Of a DNA stretch of 64,000 nt, positions 1-9,955 are shown one piece after another. Under the pieces are notes generated by a model. The model was not told the DNA's origin. It ran no database searches and saw only the letters and a program-made list of their open reading frames with translations. Positions within the stretch are counted from its first letter, which is position 1, and the number at the start of each line of letters is the position of its first letter. Source of the DNA: Thereva unica. Lineage: Eukaryota > Arthropoda > Insecta > Diptera > Therevidae. The DNA is taken from assembly GCA_949987705.1 (NCBI GenBank), contig OX465281.1, positions 31,790,942 to 31,854,941 of the forward strand. The letters run 5' to 3'. The translations under genes were made by a program, and so were the position numbers.

Positions 1-1969
1 TACGTTGCGCACGCGTGTCATGTCTTGTCATTCTCGTGGCAAATTTTTCCAAATTCTGGTATACGAATTTCAGGAGCGTTACTGTGTATAATTGCCTAAT
101 GCCCATTACATTGAATTCGGCAAATGCCTGAGTTGTCGAATAGTATTTAGTTTTACCTAGGCACATTTTTATTAATTTGCTTTGGACATTGTGCAAAATG
201 TTAATAGTACTTCCGTGAGTAGCACCCCAGACTATTATCCCATACTGGAGAATTGATTGAGCAATCGCAAAATAAACATTTTTTAGAATTTCAAGGCCGA
301 CATAATTTCTAAGTATTCTAAATTTATATATGGTTTGCCGCAGTCTATTTGCAGTGTTGAATATATGCTTTTTCCATTTAAGGTCACTATCTATGACAAC
401 CCCCAAGTATTTTACCTCTTTTGTATATTTTAGTTTTATGTTTTTTAGTTTTAAATAGTTTTCACTTGGGTTGAAGATTTTGCTGTGTCCGAAGGTCATA
501 AATTGTGTCTTTTCTAGATTCAGCGCTAGTTTATTAAGGCAGAGCCAATTATACACATTTTTTAGGCCATCTTTAGCCAAAGATATGGCCGTGGTCCAGT
601 TTTTTGCTTTGAATAGAAGAGCTGTATCGTCAGCGTAGGCAATAATATGTCCACTTATTCCATTTTGCTCCATATTACATAGATCATTAACATAGACTAG
701 ATAAAGTAAGGGGCCTAGTACTGTACCCTGGGGCACGCCACATCTCACTAATAAGGAATCACTAACTGCATCCATTACCCTTACGCACTGTGTCCTTTCA
801 TTTAGATAAGACTTTAGAAGTATGAGTGCCTTACCTCGAATACCAATACACTCAAGTTTGTGAAGCAGGTTTAGGTGATTTACGGTGTCGAATGCCTTTT
901 TTAGGTCTAGGAAGATGCCAACCACATTTTCGTTGTTATCAATGGCGCGGTTTATATACTCAGACAAGTCATATAGTGCGTCTGTTGTGCTGTTTCTAGG
1001 CTTAAAACCATATTGATTCGGTGCAAGGATGTGGTTTTCAACTAGATATTTCATTAACCTTGCTTTAATGCACTTCTCAAAAATTTTACTTAGAACCGAG
1101 GTTAGAGATATCGGTCTGTAGTTATTTGGATTAAGTTTATCACCTCCTTTAGGTACGGGAGTTAGTACAGATATTTTCAATCTTTTAGGAAAAACACCTT
1201 CAGAAAGTGATTTATTAAAAATGAAAAGCAAAGGTTCCATGATGTGACCTGATATAGCTTTGATAATTTTGGGCGTATAATTGTCTAACCCTGCAGCCTT
1301 TCTGTCATCTAGATTTGTAATATAATCTTGTATTTCTTTCAAAGTTATGGGAGGTAAATCATCAAGGTGGTTAGGGTTTCTTAGAATAGGTTGGTTTGGT
1401 ATTTGCATTTGACTAGCGCAATCTACGTTTTTGGAAATGTTTTCTCCTACATATGTGAAAAACTCGTTGAATTCCTCTGCTATTTCTGCCGCTTTTCTCG
1501 TGATTCGACCATCCTTCAAACGTATTTGAGCAACTGATGTATTAGCTTTGGATTTAAAAGTGATTTCATTAACTTTGTTCCAGAGCTTTTTGGGGTTGTT
1601 CTTAACTTTATGAATTTCATTCTTATAGTAGAGCATTTTAGCAGTTCTTATCAAGTAGTTTAGTTTGTTGCGGTATTGTTTATATTTATTCTTAAGAGAT
1701 TCACAAAAAGGTTGACTTCTAAGTTCTCTGCCAAGTTTATTTCTCTGTTTTATCGAATTGACAATTCCAGGTGTAATCCATTGTTTTATCGGCTTATATT
1801 TAACTTTTTTCCCCATTTTTTTCTTAGAACTCTCTGCTATTGCCTTGTTTATGATTTCGTAAAAGTTATTCATGCAAATGTCTACATCCTGTTGTAAATA
1901 TATCTGATCCCAACTTTCGTGGACTAAGGTATCATTAAGTTTTTTTAAGTCGACATGATTTGTCTGCAT
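1..1969 (-). CDS. LINE reverse transcriptase ORF, open at left window edge (CR1/L2-like)
   Basis: Reading the minus strand by hand from an ATG at 1969 gives about 656 codons with no stop, continuing past position 1. Family motifs appear in order: a basic linker with W and K residues (about residues 50-150), an AAGLDNYTP-type motif near residue 228, then NYRPISLTSVLSK, QYGF, FLDLKKAFDTVNH, CGVPQGTVLGPLLY, and the catalytic YADDT box at about residue 445 (bases 626-637). The thumb follows, with LGVVIDSDLKWKKH and ILQYGIIVWG. The polymerase copies element RNA at a nicked target. KAFDTVNH and GVPQGTVLGP favour the CR1/L2/jockey group. No APE endonuclease is visible upstream of 1969, so the copy seems 5'-truncated or rearranged; the start codon is only the first convenient ATG, and the frame stays open a little further upstream. 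An unbroken frame suggests a young or constrained copy. Confidence 0.8.
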   Translation of the reverse strand, partial: MQTNHVDLKKLNDTLVHESWDQIYLQQDVDICMNNFYEIINKAIAESSKKKMGKKVKYKPIKQWITPGIVNSIKQRNKLGRELRSQPFCESLKNKYKQYRNKLNYLIRTAKMLYYKNEIHKVKNNPKKLWNKVNEITFKSKANTSVAQIRLKDGRITRKAAEIAEEFNEFFTYVGENISKNVDCASQMQIPNQPILRNPNHLDDLPPITLKEIQDYITNLDDRKAAGLDNYTPKIIKAISGHIMEPLLFIFNKSLSEGVFPKRLKISVLTPVPKGGDKLNPNNYRPISLTSVLSKIFEKCIKARLMKYLVENHILAPNQYGFKPRNSTTDALYDLSEYINRAIDNNENVVGIFLDLKKAFDTVNHLNLLHKLECIGIRGKALILLKSYLNERTQCVRVMDAVSDSLLVRCGVPQGTVLGPLLYLVYVNDLCNMEQNGISGHIIAYADDTALLFKAKNWTTAISLAKDGLKNVYNWLCLNKLALNLEKTQFMTFGHSKIFNPSENYLKLKNIKLKYTKEVKYLGVVIDSDLKWKKHIFNTANRLRQTIYKFRILRNYVGLEILKNVYFAIAQSILQYGIIVWGATHGSTINILHNVQSKLIKMCLGKTKYYSTTQAFAEFNVMGIRQLYTVTLLKFVYQNLEKFATRMTRHDTRAQR

Positions 1970-2290
1970 TGCGAGAATATGAAAAGAATGCTGAGAGAAG
2001 CTTCTGCATTGCAACATTCCAACCCAATCCCTCCCACCAAGCACGGGCTATTTTGCCTCGCACACATAGAATTATACGTTGCTGTGTGTAAGTGGAGCTC
2101 AACCAAAAGTTTCCATGCTCTAGCCAGCTGCATAGGCACAAGTAGCCAGAAACGGGTGCGCAGCAAAGTGTGCGTGTCACCATCGCCTTAATAATCATAT
2201 TAATCCTTATCGTCCTGCATTAAGATTGATTTGGAAATTTAGACTAGCCATAGAAGTTAACACTCCTAAAGTGTGGTCCTACGCACACTC
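1970..2290. other. Unassigned spacer between two LINEs
   Basis: No recognised coding sequence. Overlapping short frames on both strands have no family resemblance. The sequence GCAATGCAGA (read on the minus strand) occurs both at the edge of the LINE frame and about 45 bases away, which may mark a rearrangement. Confidence 0.4.
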
Positions 2291-2548
2291 GTTTTTTTTT
2301 TTATGTGAAAGTCTAAGCTTAGGTGTCACCTTTTGTACTACTAGTCCGTCATGTCTTACACGTCAACGTCAGGTGTCTGGTAGTAAGCTTAGCTCGAAGG
2401 ATAGAGAAAGGATAAAACAGATTAAGAAGGGTACATGAGGAGATGGAGATGAACCTTGCGTTTAAACTCTTGGGTGTTGTATGAGTTTGGGAAAACTGAC
2501 TGTGGAAGGTTGTTCCACAGTCGAGTTGTTCTCGAAAAGAACGAATTA

Positions 2549-4998
2549 CTAAACTGGTGTGTGCGCGAAAATAAGGGCTGTAGATAGTGAGGATGAGCCG
2601 AAAGCGCTAATCTTGTGTTGCGGGAGAAACAAACCGTGGAGGCTATATATTTCGGTGGAACAGTCGTTATGGTAGATGCGGTAGAATTTCACCAGAGCTG
2701 CTACATTCCTGCGGTGACTAAGTGAATCAATTTTGGAGCAAATGGCGATGTCGCCAATGAGTTGGAGAGCGCGGTTCTGCACCTTGCCCAGCCACGCTAA
2801 GGTGGTACTCGGTGCCCCTGCCCAGAGATATGAGTTGAATTCGAGGCGGGGCCGAATGTAGGGTTTGTAGATTATAGCCCTGGCCGACGGCGGAAGGAGG
2901 AAGTTGCATCTTTTAAGGAATCCCAAGCATTGTGATGCTTGTTTAACGATTTGGAATATGTGATTATTCCAACGCAGATCTTCAGTTAATGTTATGCCTA
3001 GACTATTGAGAGAAGGTTCAGCCATCAGTTCTATCCATCCATCTGTCCACTTTAATGGGAGGAATTGGGGAGCGCGTTTTCATAGAGAAGAACAGTATTT
3101 TGTTTTCCGTGGGTTGAATTCAACTTGATTCTTGTGGCCCCAATCTAGAATTAAGCTTATGTCCCTGTTGATTGAAGTGGACATAAGTTCTCGGTAGGAC
3201 CTCGGTAGTCTAGGGGTAAGGCGCCTGACTACTATCCCAGAGGTCCCGGGTTCGATTCCCGGCGGTGCCACGGTCCTAGCCTTTCCCAATTTCCCACCTA
3301 CATAACTTTCCTTCTTTCTTCTTCCCTCTTTGCATTCCTGATTCCTCCTGTCATAGCCTTCACTAGTGGTTCCCCGATCCACCAAGCGCATGTCATCGGT
3401 TGGTGGATGAGATTCAACTCGCTTCAGGAGGCATAACACTCCAGCGAGTTGTTCTCGATACCCCGATGTCAGAGTCGCAAATGGTTGGGAGTAGGTGAAA
3501 ATAAAAAAATACCGCAGCTAGGTTGTGACAGTTCTTCCTTCACTTCTCTCTCTATCTTCCGACTAGAGCTGCTGTTCGACATTTCAAAATAAATATACAT
3601 GGTCGACAGTACAAAGGGGCCTTCCCTAAGTCTCTAGTGTGTCACAAAAAAAAAGTTCACGATCAAGCAGACAAGGTCTGGCCCGTGCTTGTCTTGCTTT
3701 ATCAAAGCTATACGAGTAACGCAAAGTACTGTCATCAGCGAAGCTGTGAAGTGAGTTGGATGGGATTGAGAGCAGGTCATTTATAAAAACTAGGAAGAGA
3801 GCTGGTGATAGAATAGAGCCCTGGAGAACGCCTGCAGAGATGGAGTGGGGATTAGATTCAACGCCGTCCAATAATACCTTGATTGAACGGTCGGAAAGGA
3901 AACTCTCAATCCAATTCTTTAGAAGAAAATCGATGCTAATAGCATGGAGTTTACTCAATAGAGCGGGGTGCCATACTCTATCAAAGGCCTTGGAGATATC
4001 GAGAGCTACCAGGCCGGATTCACCAAAGCGATGAATGTTTTGGTAGAGGTGCTCAGTTAGGCATATACAAGGAGGTCTATAGTAGATCTTTTCGATCTAA
4101 AGCCGTACTGCTTGTCATCCAATATTTGGTTGCGTTCAAGATATTCCATAAGCTTTCTGTTTATTATTGTCTCCATGATTTTGGAGAGGATAGAAGTAAT
4201 TGCTATTGGGCGGTAGTTAAAGGGGTCGCTGGAATCACCTTTTTTCGGTATAGGCTGAACATGAGCCAGTTTCCAGGAGTCAGGGAAAACTCCGGAGAAG
4301 TAAGAAAGGGCGAAGAGTTTGCGCAGAGGTTTAGCCAAAGGTGAAGCACATTTTTTAAGAACCATAGGGTGAATATTATCAGGGCCAGTGGATTTATTGG
4401 GATCGAGCTCCTTGAGACACTTGAACACTTCACGAGTTCTGAAGAAAACTCTGCCCATTGAGTGAGCAGAACCCTCTTCAATGGGGGGTTGCACGGCAGT
4501 ATCAGGCAAGGAAGAATTGGAGGCAAACAAAGATGCAAGTAAGTCAGCCTTGGATTTGCTTTCTGTTAATACCTTCCCATCGTGAATGAAAGGAGGAGAC
4601 GACGATGTGTTAAAATTTTTCCTGATGAAGGTTACCAAAGACCAGAAGTTTTTACTGCCAGCAGAGGTGTTAATGAGTTTGTTTCTTAACCTGTCATCGA
4701 AGGATGCTTTGGTTTGCTTGATGGTGGTTTTGCAGGCGTTTCTCAACCTGATGTACTCACGTCGGGGTGATTCCCTCAGGGAATGCCTGAACTCTCTATA
4801 GGCGGTTTCTTTGGCTTTAATCGCGTTCATACATTCTTGATTAAACCATCCATGCGGCCTTGGCTTAATGGATTTGGTAGAATGGGGAATGAATAAACGC
4901 ATTCCTGCCAATATGATTTTTGAGATGCAGAGAGCGGAAAAGTTGGCATCGCGATTCTCAAAACACAGATCCCAGGCAGCAGCTTGGAAGGATAACAA
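2549..4998 (-). pseudogene. Broken RT gene of LINE-A
   Basis: Three leftward pieces belong to one reverse transcriptase. 4998-4057 holds the linker plus NKSTGPDNIHP, NYRPIAITSILSK and QYGFRSKRST. 3958-3659 holds SAGVLQGSILSPALFL and the catalytic FADDST box. 3190-2549 holds the region after the active site, with ILDWGHKNQVEFN, LGITLTEDLRW, YLWAGAP, LIGD and SHRRNVAALVKFYR. The pieces are separated by a stop after the LLVYA stretch near 4057, a frame change, and the SINE between 3191 and 3652. The gene is therefore non-functional. The motif set is that of CR1/L2-like LINEs often annotated as mobile element jockey. The apparent start at 4998 is a TTG and not a real initiation site. Confidence 0.75.
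3191..3652 (+). repeat. tRNA-derived SINE, copy 1, with exact boundaries
   Basis: The head carries a Pol III A-box-like TAGTCTAGGGGTAAGGCG (from about 3208) and a B-box GGTTCGATTCC (about 3249). A pyrimidine-rich stretch, a conserved core (about 3380-3440, with GGAGGCATAACACTCC) and a tail ending in nine or more A residues follow. AAGTTC at 3185-3190 is repeated at 3653-3658. The paralogous LINE-A copy at 54548-54553 reads AAGATC with no insert, so both ends and the insertion event are certain. The tail from about 3540 aligns with the LINE-A 3' end (CTCTATC..., then AGTACAAAGG...CCTAAG... before the A tract). It is not a functional tRNA: it lacks a clean cloverleaf and is joined to the SINE body. 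Confidence 0.85.
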
Positions 4999-5229
4999 AT
5001 TGTGATGAGAATATAATTATGTATATACAGTTTTTAAAAGTAAATCTTCCTCCCAGAGCAGCCCCTCACAAAAATTCATATCCACTGACTTATTTTACTT
5101 TTTGCTATCATCAGTACATTCAAAACGCAATCTTTTTCGATAGTTTAAAATTTAAGACATGGCTGCCAGCCCTATTATTTAGGTGACAATTGAACGAACA
5201 ATGGCCCCTAAGTAGTTATGAGCAAGACT

Positions 5230-5645
5230 GCTCTTGCAGTTTTTAATTTTCTTGCACAATTACCAAGACCAAGACAAGACAGGACAAAACAAGACTGCAA
5301 AATCAAGACAGCAAGACTTTTTGCTTATCACTAAGTGCGAAAAGTTTTGCAGTGATGAGTAAAAAGTCTTGCAGAAAATGTTGCAGAAAGTCTTGCAAAA
5401 AGCCTTGCAAAAAGTCTTGTAAAAAGTCTTTCAGAAAGTCTTGTAGAAAGTCTTGCAAAATGTCCTGCAATCTTGTCTGGGTCCTGCTAAACGTGCAAGA
5501 CGAGACTTTTTGCTCATCACTGCAAGACTTTTGGCACTTAGTGATGAGCAAAAAGTCTTGCTATTTTCATTTTGCCTTGCTATTTTCGTCCTTGTCCTAT
5601 CTTGTCTTGGTCTTGCTTTGGTCTTGCTAAATGTGCAAGACCAGT
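5230..5645. repeat. Long imperfect fold-back with a central 12-bp minisatellite
   Basis: The arm at 5311-5372 is the near-exact reverse complement of about 5498-5561. Outer, less perfect arms rich in AAGACCAAGACAAGAC extend to about 5250 and 5630. Between the arms (about 5361-5460) the 12-bp unit AAAGTCTTGCAG is repeated roughly eight times with variants. Both strands stay open in several frames (KSCRKSCKK-like one way, DFLQDFLQ-like the other) purely because of the 12-bp periodicity, so I do not treat them as genes. It could be a fold-back transposon relic or a hairpin-RNA source. Confidence 0.7.
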
Positions 5646-5839
5646 CGTACTCATTACTACCCCTCAGTAGCTCTTCTATTTTTATTTCTAACCTCTTCAA
5701 ATTTAAAAGTTTGGCCAGTGTAGCTTTATCGATTTGAATGCATCTTTCAGCTTAACGAGCTCCAAGGTTTTATGTCCAGCTAGGAAAAAGAAGCGGGTCG
5801 ACCCAATTCCTCAAGGCCGATCAAGCGGTGAATTTTCTC

Positions 5840-6180
5840 TAGCTATGCGAAAAAATAACGATGTTGAAGCTGCAATTTAGAGCAATATTATTACAAATCT
5901 GAGTAGATGCCTCGATAGCGAGTACCTCAGTTTGAAAACTAGTGAGGTAGTAGCTAGGGCCATAGATATTTTGCTCCTTGAGCCATATACAACAGTCCTA
6001 CTCCATTATCGGTTTTGGAACCATCCGTATACCAAAAGTGGAGAGTACTCAACCTCTGACCGACTTCCGTTAATTGTCACAAAGTCCCGAGTAGCATGAA
6101 TGGCATCAGACAATGATAGCAATGGCTCCAGATTTGGTTCGTGCAGAATCGATGGAGTTCCATCCACAAGTTCTTCTGGC
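5840..6180 (-). pseudogene. RNase H relic of a LINE
   Basis: Minus-strand frames contain WYTDGSKTDNGVG (about 6000-6050), the first catalytic aspartate region of a LINE RNase H, and after a frame change TEVLAIEASTQI (about 5885-5940), the segment with the second catalytic acid. The pieces are in different frames with stops, so the gene is dead. It resembles RNase H domains of R1/I-group elements. Nothing confident is seen upstream at 6180-6775. Confidence 0.45.
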
Positions 6181-7089
6181 TTAAAGGAAAATTAATTCTG
6201 TAGACCCCGCATTTTTAATATACCACCAATTCTGAATGAAGGTATTCCTCCGGCGTCGGGTTTAGATTTCTTGGAGAAGGGCGTTTTCGTGTCATCTATG
6301 ATGCGCCCCGAAGGAGCTCTCTATATCTTTCACTAGCACGTGAATGACAGTTTCTGTAGAACTGCCTAACTGGTAGATAAATCGCAAATAGTGGAGTGGA
6401 TTCGCTGTCAGACCCTACCTAAGGCAGGTGTCTAAAACCTTCTCCATCGTCTCATGTGGTATCTTATCGTAGCTGAGCTATTTGCTTTCTAAAACTTAGT
6501 CATCTCAGTCAATTGAATGGGAGTGGATGGAATAAAACTGCTTGTTGGCGTTGTCAGTTCTTTCACGCTACCCGCAAGCATGCTTCCACTTGAGCTTGCT
6601 GGCTGATATTGTACCCTATGATAGAACCCTCGACAGAACAAAATGGCTTTACTTCTGAGAACTAGTCTTTCAAATAAGAAAAATCAAAAGACCAAGCATA
6701 CTTCCACAGAACTCATTTCACAAAGGAAAACTAACGGTCGGCTTCAAAGGTAAAATTTTGATCGTGAAATCACCTCGTCTCAGGAGGCATAACACTAACT
6801 ACCGGCTCTTTGTTTGATGGTCGATTCACTAGTTAGCCGTCTATAATTAGGGCCAATTGACATTACGCCCGATTTAAAAATGTTTGCTTAGATATTTACA
6901 ATATTGGTCGGCTTGAGGCGAATTTCGCCTTCTTTATCAGCTCCTATATGCCCCTACTACACCAAAAGAAACCGAAGTTTTACCTGGCCTTGATTAAGTT
7001 CGATATCGGGGGACTTAGTGTAAAATTTAAGCTCCGAGGAGAAAAATATGAATTCAACAAGCCCTTTTATTATGGTCCAATAGCATTTA
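6180..7089. other. No gene; small SINE-core fragment
   Basis: There is no recognisable coding sequence. At about 6776-6806 the string TCAGGAGGCATAACACTAACT matches the SINE core seen at about 3424-3442, so this is probably a short SINE remnant. The rest is unassigned. Confidence 0.35.
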
Positions 7090-7330
7090 CTTCGGAGGCA
7101 ATAATTTCATGGAATCACACATCATATCCACCGGAGCTCCCCAGGGGTCTTTCCTATCACCTGCCCTTTTTCTAATCTTTATCAACAATTTCCACACAAT
7201 TTCCACCAACCTACATCATAACTTTACTAATGGCGGTAGTCTGCGTTTCTTTTACGTCTTTCGACAACATTAGACAAGCATGAACCACGAGATCTTTACC
7301 GATCTTATCTATAATTATATATGCTTAAAA
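7090..7330 (+). pseudogene. LINE-A reverse-transcriptase fragment
   Basis: The plus-strand frame around 7116-7240 reads STGAPQGSFLSPALFLIFINN, the same motif as SAGVLQGSILSPALFLVFIND in the LINE-A copy at 3.6-4.0 kb. The position expected for FADDST reads FTNGGSL, so the catalytic aspartates are lost. It is a short dead fragment in the opposite orientation to the copy at 2.3-5.0 kb. Confidence 0.6.
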
Positions 7331-7839
7331 TTAAAAATAAAGAGATCATTCTACACCTCCCACAATGCGTTGATGCAAAAAACTAGATTAATAATAAGCA
7401 TGAGCTTTCATCTGAGCTTTAATTACTTCATATAAGCTTTAAAGCTAATAAAGAGCTTTTATGACGTCAGATGCAAATTCGTACTTTGAACTTTAAAAGC
7501 TTTGAGCTTTTGAGATTAAATAAATAGAAAAAAGTAGGTTTGTCACGAATTATACGATTTTTATGACATTTATTTATTGTGGGATTCTCGTGCTTTATAT
7601 GATACATTAAGTAATAGAATGTTAATCTATATCTATAAACATCTCGTGTCACTGTGTTCGTTACCGAATTCCTCCGAAACGGGTTAATCGATTTGTATGA
7701 TTTTTTTTGAATATATTTGGTAGGTCTGAGAATAGGTCGTAGGCTATTTTTTATACCTTTAACCAAAAAAAAACAGCTGAAAAATAAAAAAAAAATGGTT
7801 ATTTTAGGAATTTTCACTTCATTTTAGTTTCAATGGCTT

Positions 7840-7954
7840 CATGGCCTACCTAGTGTTTGACAGCTTCGTAAATGTAAAATTCTCATTAAATTGAATCATT
7901 ACATTTAGAGAAAATTTCAAATTTACGCAGCTGTCAAACAATAGGTAGGTCATG
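7840..7954. repeat. 115-bp imperfect palindrome inside the Helitron
   Basis: CATGGCCTACCTAGTGTTTG at 7840 is mirrored by CAAACAATAGGTAGGTCATG ending at 7954. Pairing continues through GACAGCT and CGTAAAT to a centre near 7897, with few mismatches and almost no loop. Confidence 0.8.
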
Positions 7955-7976
7955 ACGACATTGAAAATAAACTGAA

Positions 7977-8676
7977 ATACAATTAGCAATATAGTATACT
8001 GAGTATACGTTAAATCCATGGCGGCCGTCTCAAGATGTCGGATCAACACTTTCTACAAAATCCCCTCGAAATGGGTATCAAATGAAAGGGTAAGATAAGT
8101 AGAATACAATAAACAATAAAGTACACTCAATATACCGTTAGATCCATGGCGGCAGTCCCAAGAGGGCGGATTACCACTTTCTTCACAACCCCCTCGACAT
8201 GGCTAGCAAATTAAAGGGTAGGATAAATAGAATACAATAAACAATAAAGTACACTCAATATACCGTTAGATCCAGGGCGGCCGTCTCAAGGGGGTGGATT
8301 ATCGCTTACCCCTCGACATGGGTATCAAATGAAAGGGTGATAAGTAGAATACAATAAACAATAAAGTACACTTAATATACTGTTAGATCCATGGCGGCCG
8401 TCTCAAGAGGGCGGATTACCACTTTCTTCACAACCCCCTCGACATGGGTGTCAAATGAAAGGGTATGATAGGTACAATACAATTAGGAATATAGTATACT
8501 CAATATACCATTAGATTCTGACGGCCGTCTCAAAAGGGTGGATTACCACTTTCTTGACAACTCCCTCGACATGGATATCAAATGAAACGGTATGATAAGT
8601 AGAATACAATAAGCAATGTAGTATACTCAATATGCCGTTAGATCCATGGCGGCCGTCTCAAGACCCATGTACCCGT
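7977..8676. repeat. Tandem ~128-bp minisatellite, about 5.5 copies
   Basis: Units begin near 7977, 8102, 8231, 8349, 8478 and 8605. Each has CAATATACCGTTAGATCC, GGCGGCCGTCTCAAG, GGATTACCACTTTC, CCCCTCGACATGG and ATCAAATGAAAGGG. The third is shorter through an internal deletion and the last is cut off at about 8676. Divergence among units is moderate, so the array is not brand new. Confidence 0.9.
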
Positions 8677-8801
8677 AAGCACTTATATGTGGCACTTCAT
8701 CTGTGTAAAATTCATATCTCGGAAAATACCAAGTCAATGGATGGTTTTAATTGGCTACTATTGGCTTATGTGTGCAGCGAGGCGTACCGGGTTCCAGCTA
8801 G

Positions 8802-9955
8802 TTCATTATATGATTGAAAATCTTAATCTATCCTCTCTATTTCACCTAAAATCGTAGTATTTAAATTCGATCACTACATTTAAGTACTTAATTCATCATG
8901 AACAAATTTCTATTTTCAATCAGCACTCAAATGTTACGCTCTCTCATAATTCATCATTCACCTTCCCACACAATTCTTGCTTTGCACATTCCTCTATCTC
9001 TGAGTTGAAATATGTATCCGAGTGATATTTAAATTTAATTTAATAACGCCAACATTTTCATTCCTCACCTTCCAGTTTTATAATTATTACCCAAGAAATA
9101 AATTTAACAAGATTTGTTGTGCTGGAAGAAGAACACTTGTGTAAAACTTGAAAGTGATACATTTTGTGCGGATGACGTACGGGGGCTAGATTATCATCCC
9201 TTGCAGAGAGCTGAGCAGAATTCCATGGTTTTTGTTGTTTTGATGAAGACAAATGATAATGAACTTTAAGTACAAAATCTATGCGAGCGCTGCCATCCCT
9301 TACGTTGGAAGCGGTAAAATTTAACAGTGATGCTCAACGTCGCTGCATACCAGGCAAAATGATTGAAACTTTATCCTAAAGCAGCAAGGATAAAGCTGTT
9401 TTATGGAATAACATCGTCCTGTTCTCTGTGCTCGTTTAATTAATTCCAGAAGGAAACAACTGTTGCAAATCGTACATATCCAGGACGAAATTATACTATA
9501 CATAGGTACATACATATATATTTGACTCTGTCGACTCTGAATTTTGTTAATTAAATCGAAAAAGGTATTTTCATACATCCTTAGAATAGACTAGCATAAA
9601 ACATGCGACATCCAATTACAAATGAACATATTCCCACTTAATAAAATTGTCAGCGCGAATTTCTGAGTTGGGAAATTTGAGAGCTGTGTGTTTTTTTTTT
9701 TCATCCACTTATGCTCAACATGGGCCAGCGGCATTCTGAAATTAAAATGGGGAAAGTTTGTTTACAAAATAAACAGATATCTTGTTCTTCTGTAGTCAAG
9801 GTTTACTTTAATGAGTTTCAAAGTAAAAGTGTAGAATGTTCTGAGATAACATTGAAAGCTTATCGGAATTTTGTGTTTTTGGTATGTTTTAGGGGAAATT
9901 TTGTTTCAAACAAAACTTTGGTGTTTATGCATGTAAACTTTTAGTACATAAATAG
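8802..9955. other. No identified feature
   Basis: AT-rich sequence. Frames up to 85 codons on both strands have no recognisable motif or codon signature. Confidence 0.4.

Larger units (their letters stand above)
2291..5010 (-). mobile_element. LINE-A: 5'-truncated CR1/jockey-group LINE with full 3' end, split by a SINE
   Basis: The element reads leftward. The RT part lies at 4998-3659 and 3190-2549, followed by a 3' UTR ending in a poly-A tract (poly-T on the plus strand at about 2291-2303). The UTR contains an AAGCTTAGACTTTCACAT-type terminus, found again in other fragments across the window (for example at 21.9, 26.7, 37.9 and 49.3 kb). The 5' end stops near 5010 without an endonuclease domain, which is normal 5' truncation. 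A 462-bp SINE interrupts it at 3191-3652. I could not find a convincing target duplication for the LINE itself. This copy serves as reference for the other LINE-A fragments listed here. Confidence 0.75.
7626..8801 (+). mobile_element. Non-autonomous Helitron with internal minisatellite
   Basis: The 5' end reads TCTATATCTATAAAC immediately after an A (7625). The 3' end reads CAGCTAG immediately before a T (8802). This A|TC...CTAG|T arrangement, with no TIRs and no target duplication, is the Helitron signature. The interior has CTCCGAAACGG and GGGTATCAAATGAAAGGG strings that I associate with insect Helitrons, a 115-bp palindrome, and tandem ~128-bp units, a structure like DINE-type elements. 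No Rep/helicase is encoded, so mobilisation would need an autonomous partner; a decayed Helitron Rep gene lies at 59.6-61.1 kb. I see only a weak hairpin before the 3' end, which is the main reservation. Confidence 0.6.

Noticed and set aside
3208..3275. tRNA gene-like segment with A and B boxes
   Set aside because: It is the head of a dispersed SINE: three copies share the downstream body, one is nested in a LINE with target duplication, and no clean cloverleaf forms.
5303..5737. Overlapping ORFs on both strands with K-S-C or D-F-L-Q repeats
   Set aside because: They arise from a 12-bp tandem repeat, which keeps frames open automatically.
8050..8670. CRISPR-like array because of regular repeats
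   Set aside because: Whole ~128-bp units are repeated with no unique spacers; this is a minisatellite inside a Helitron.
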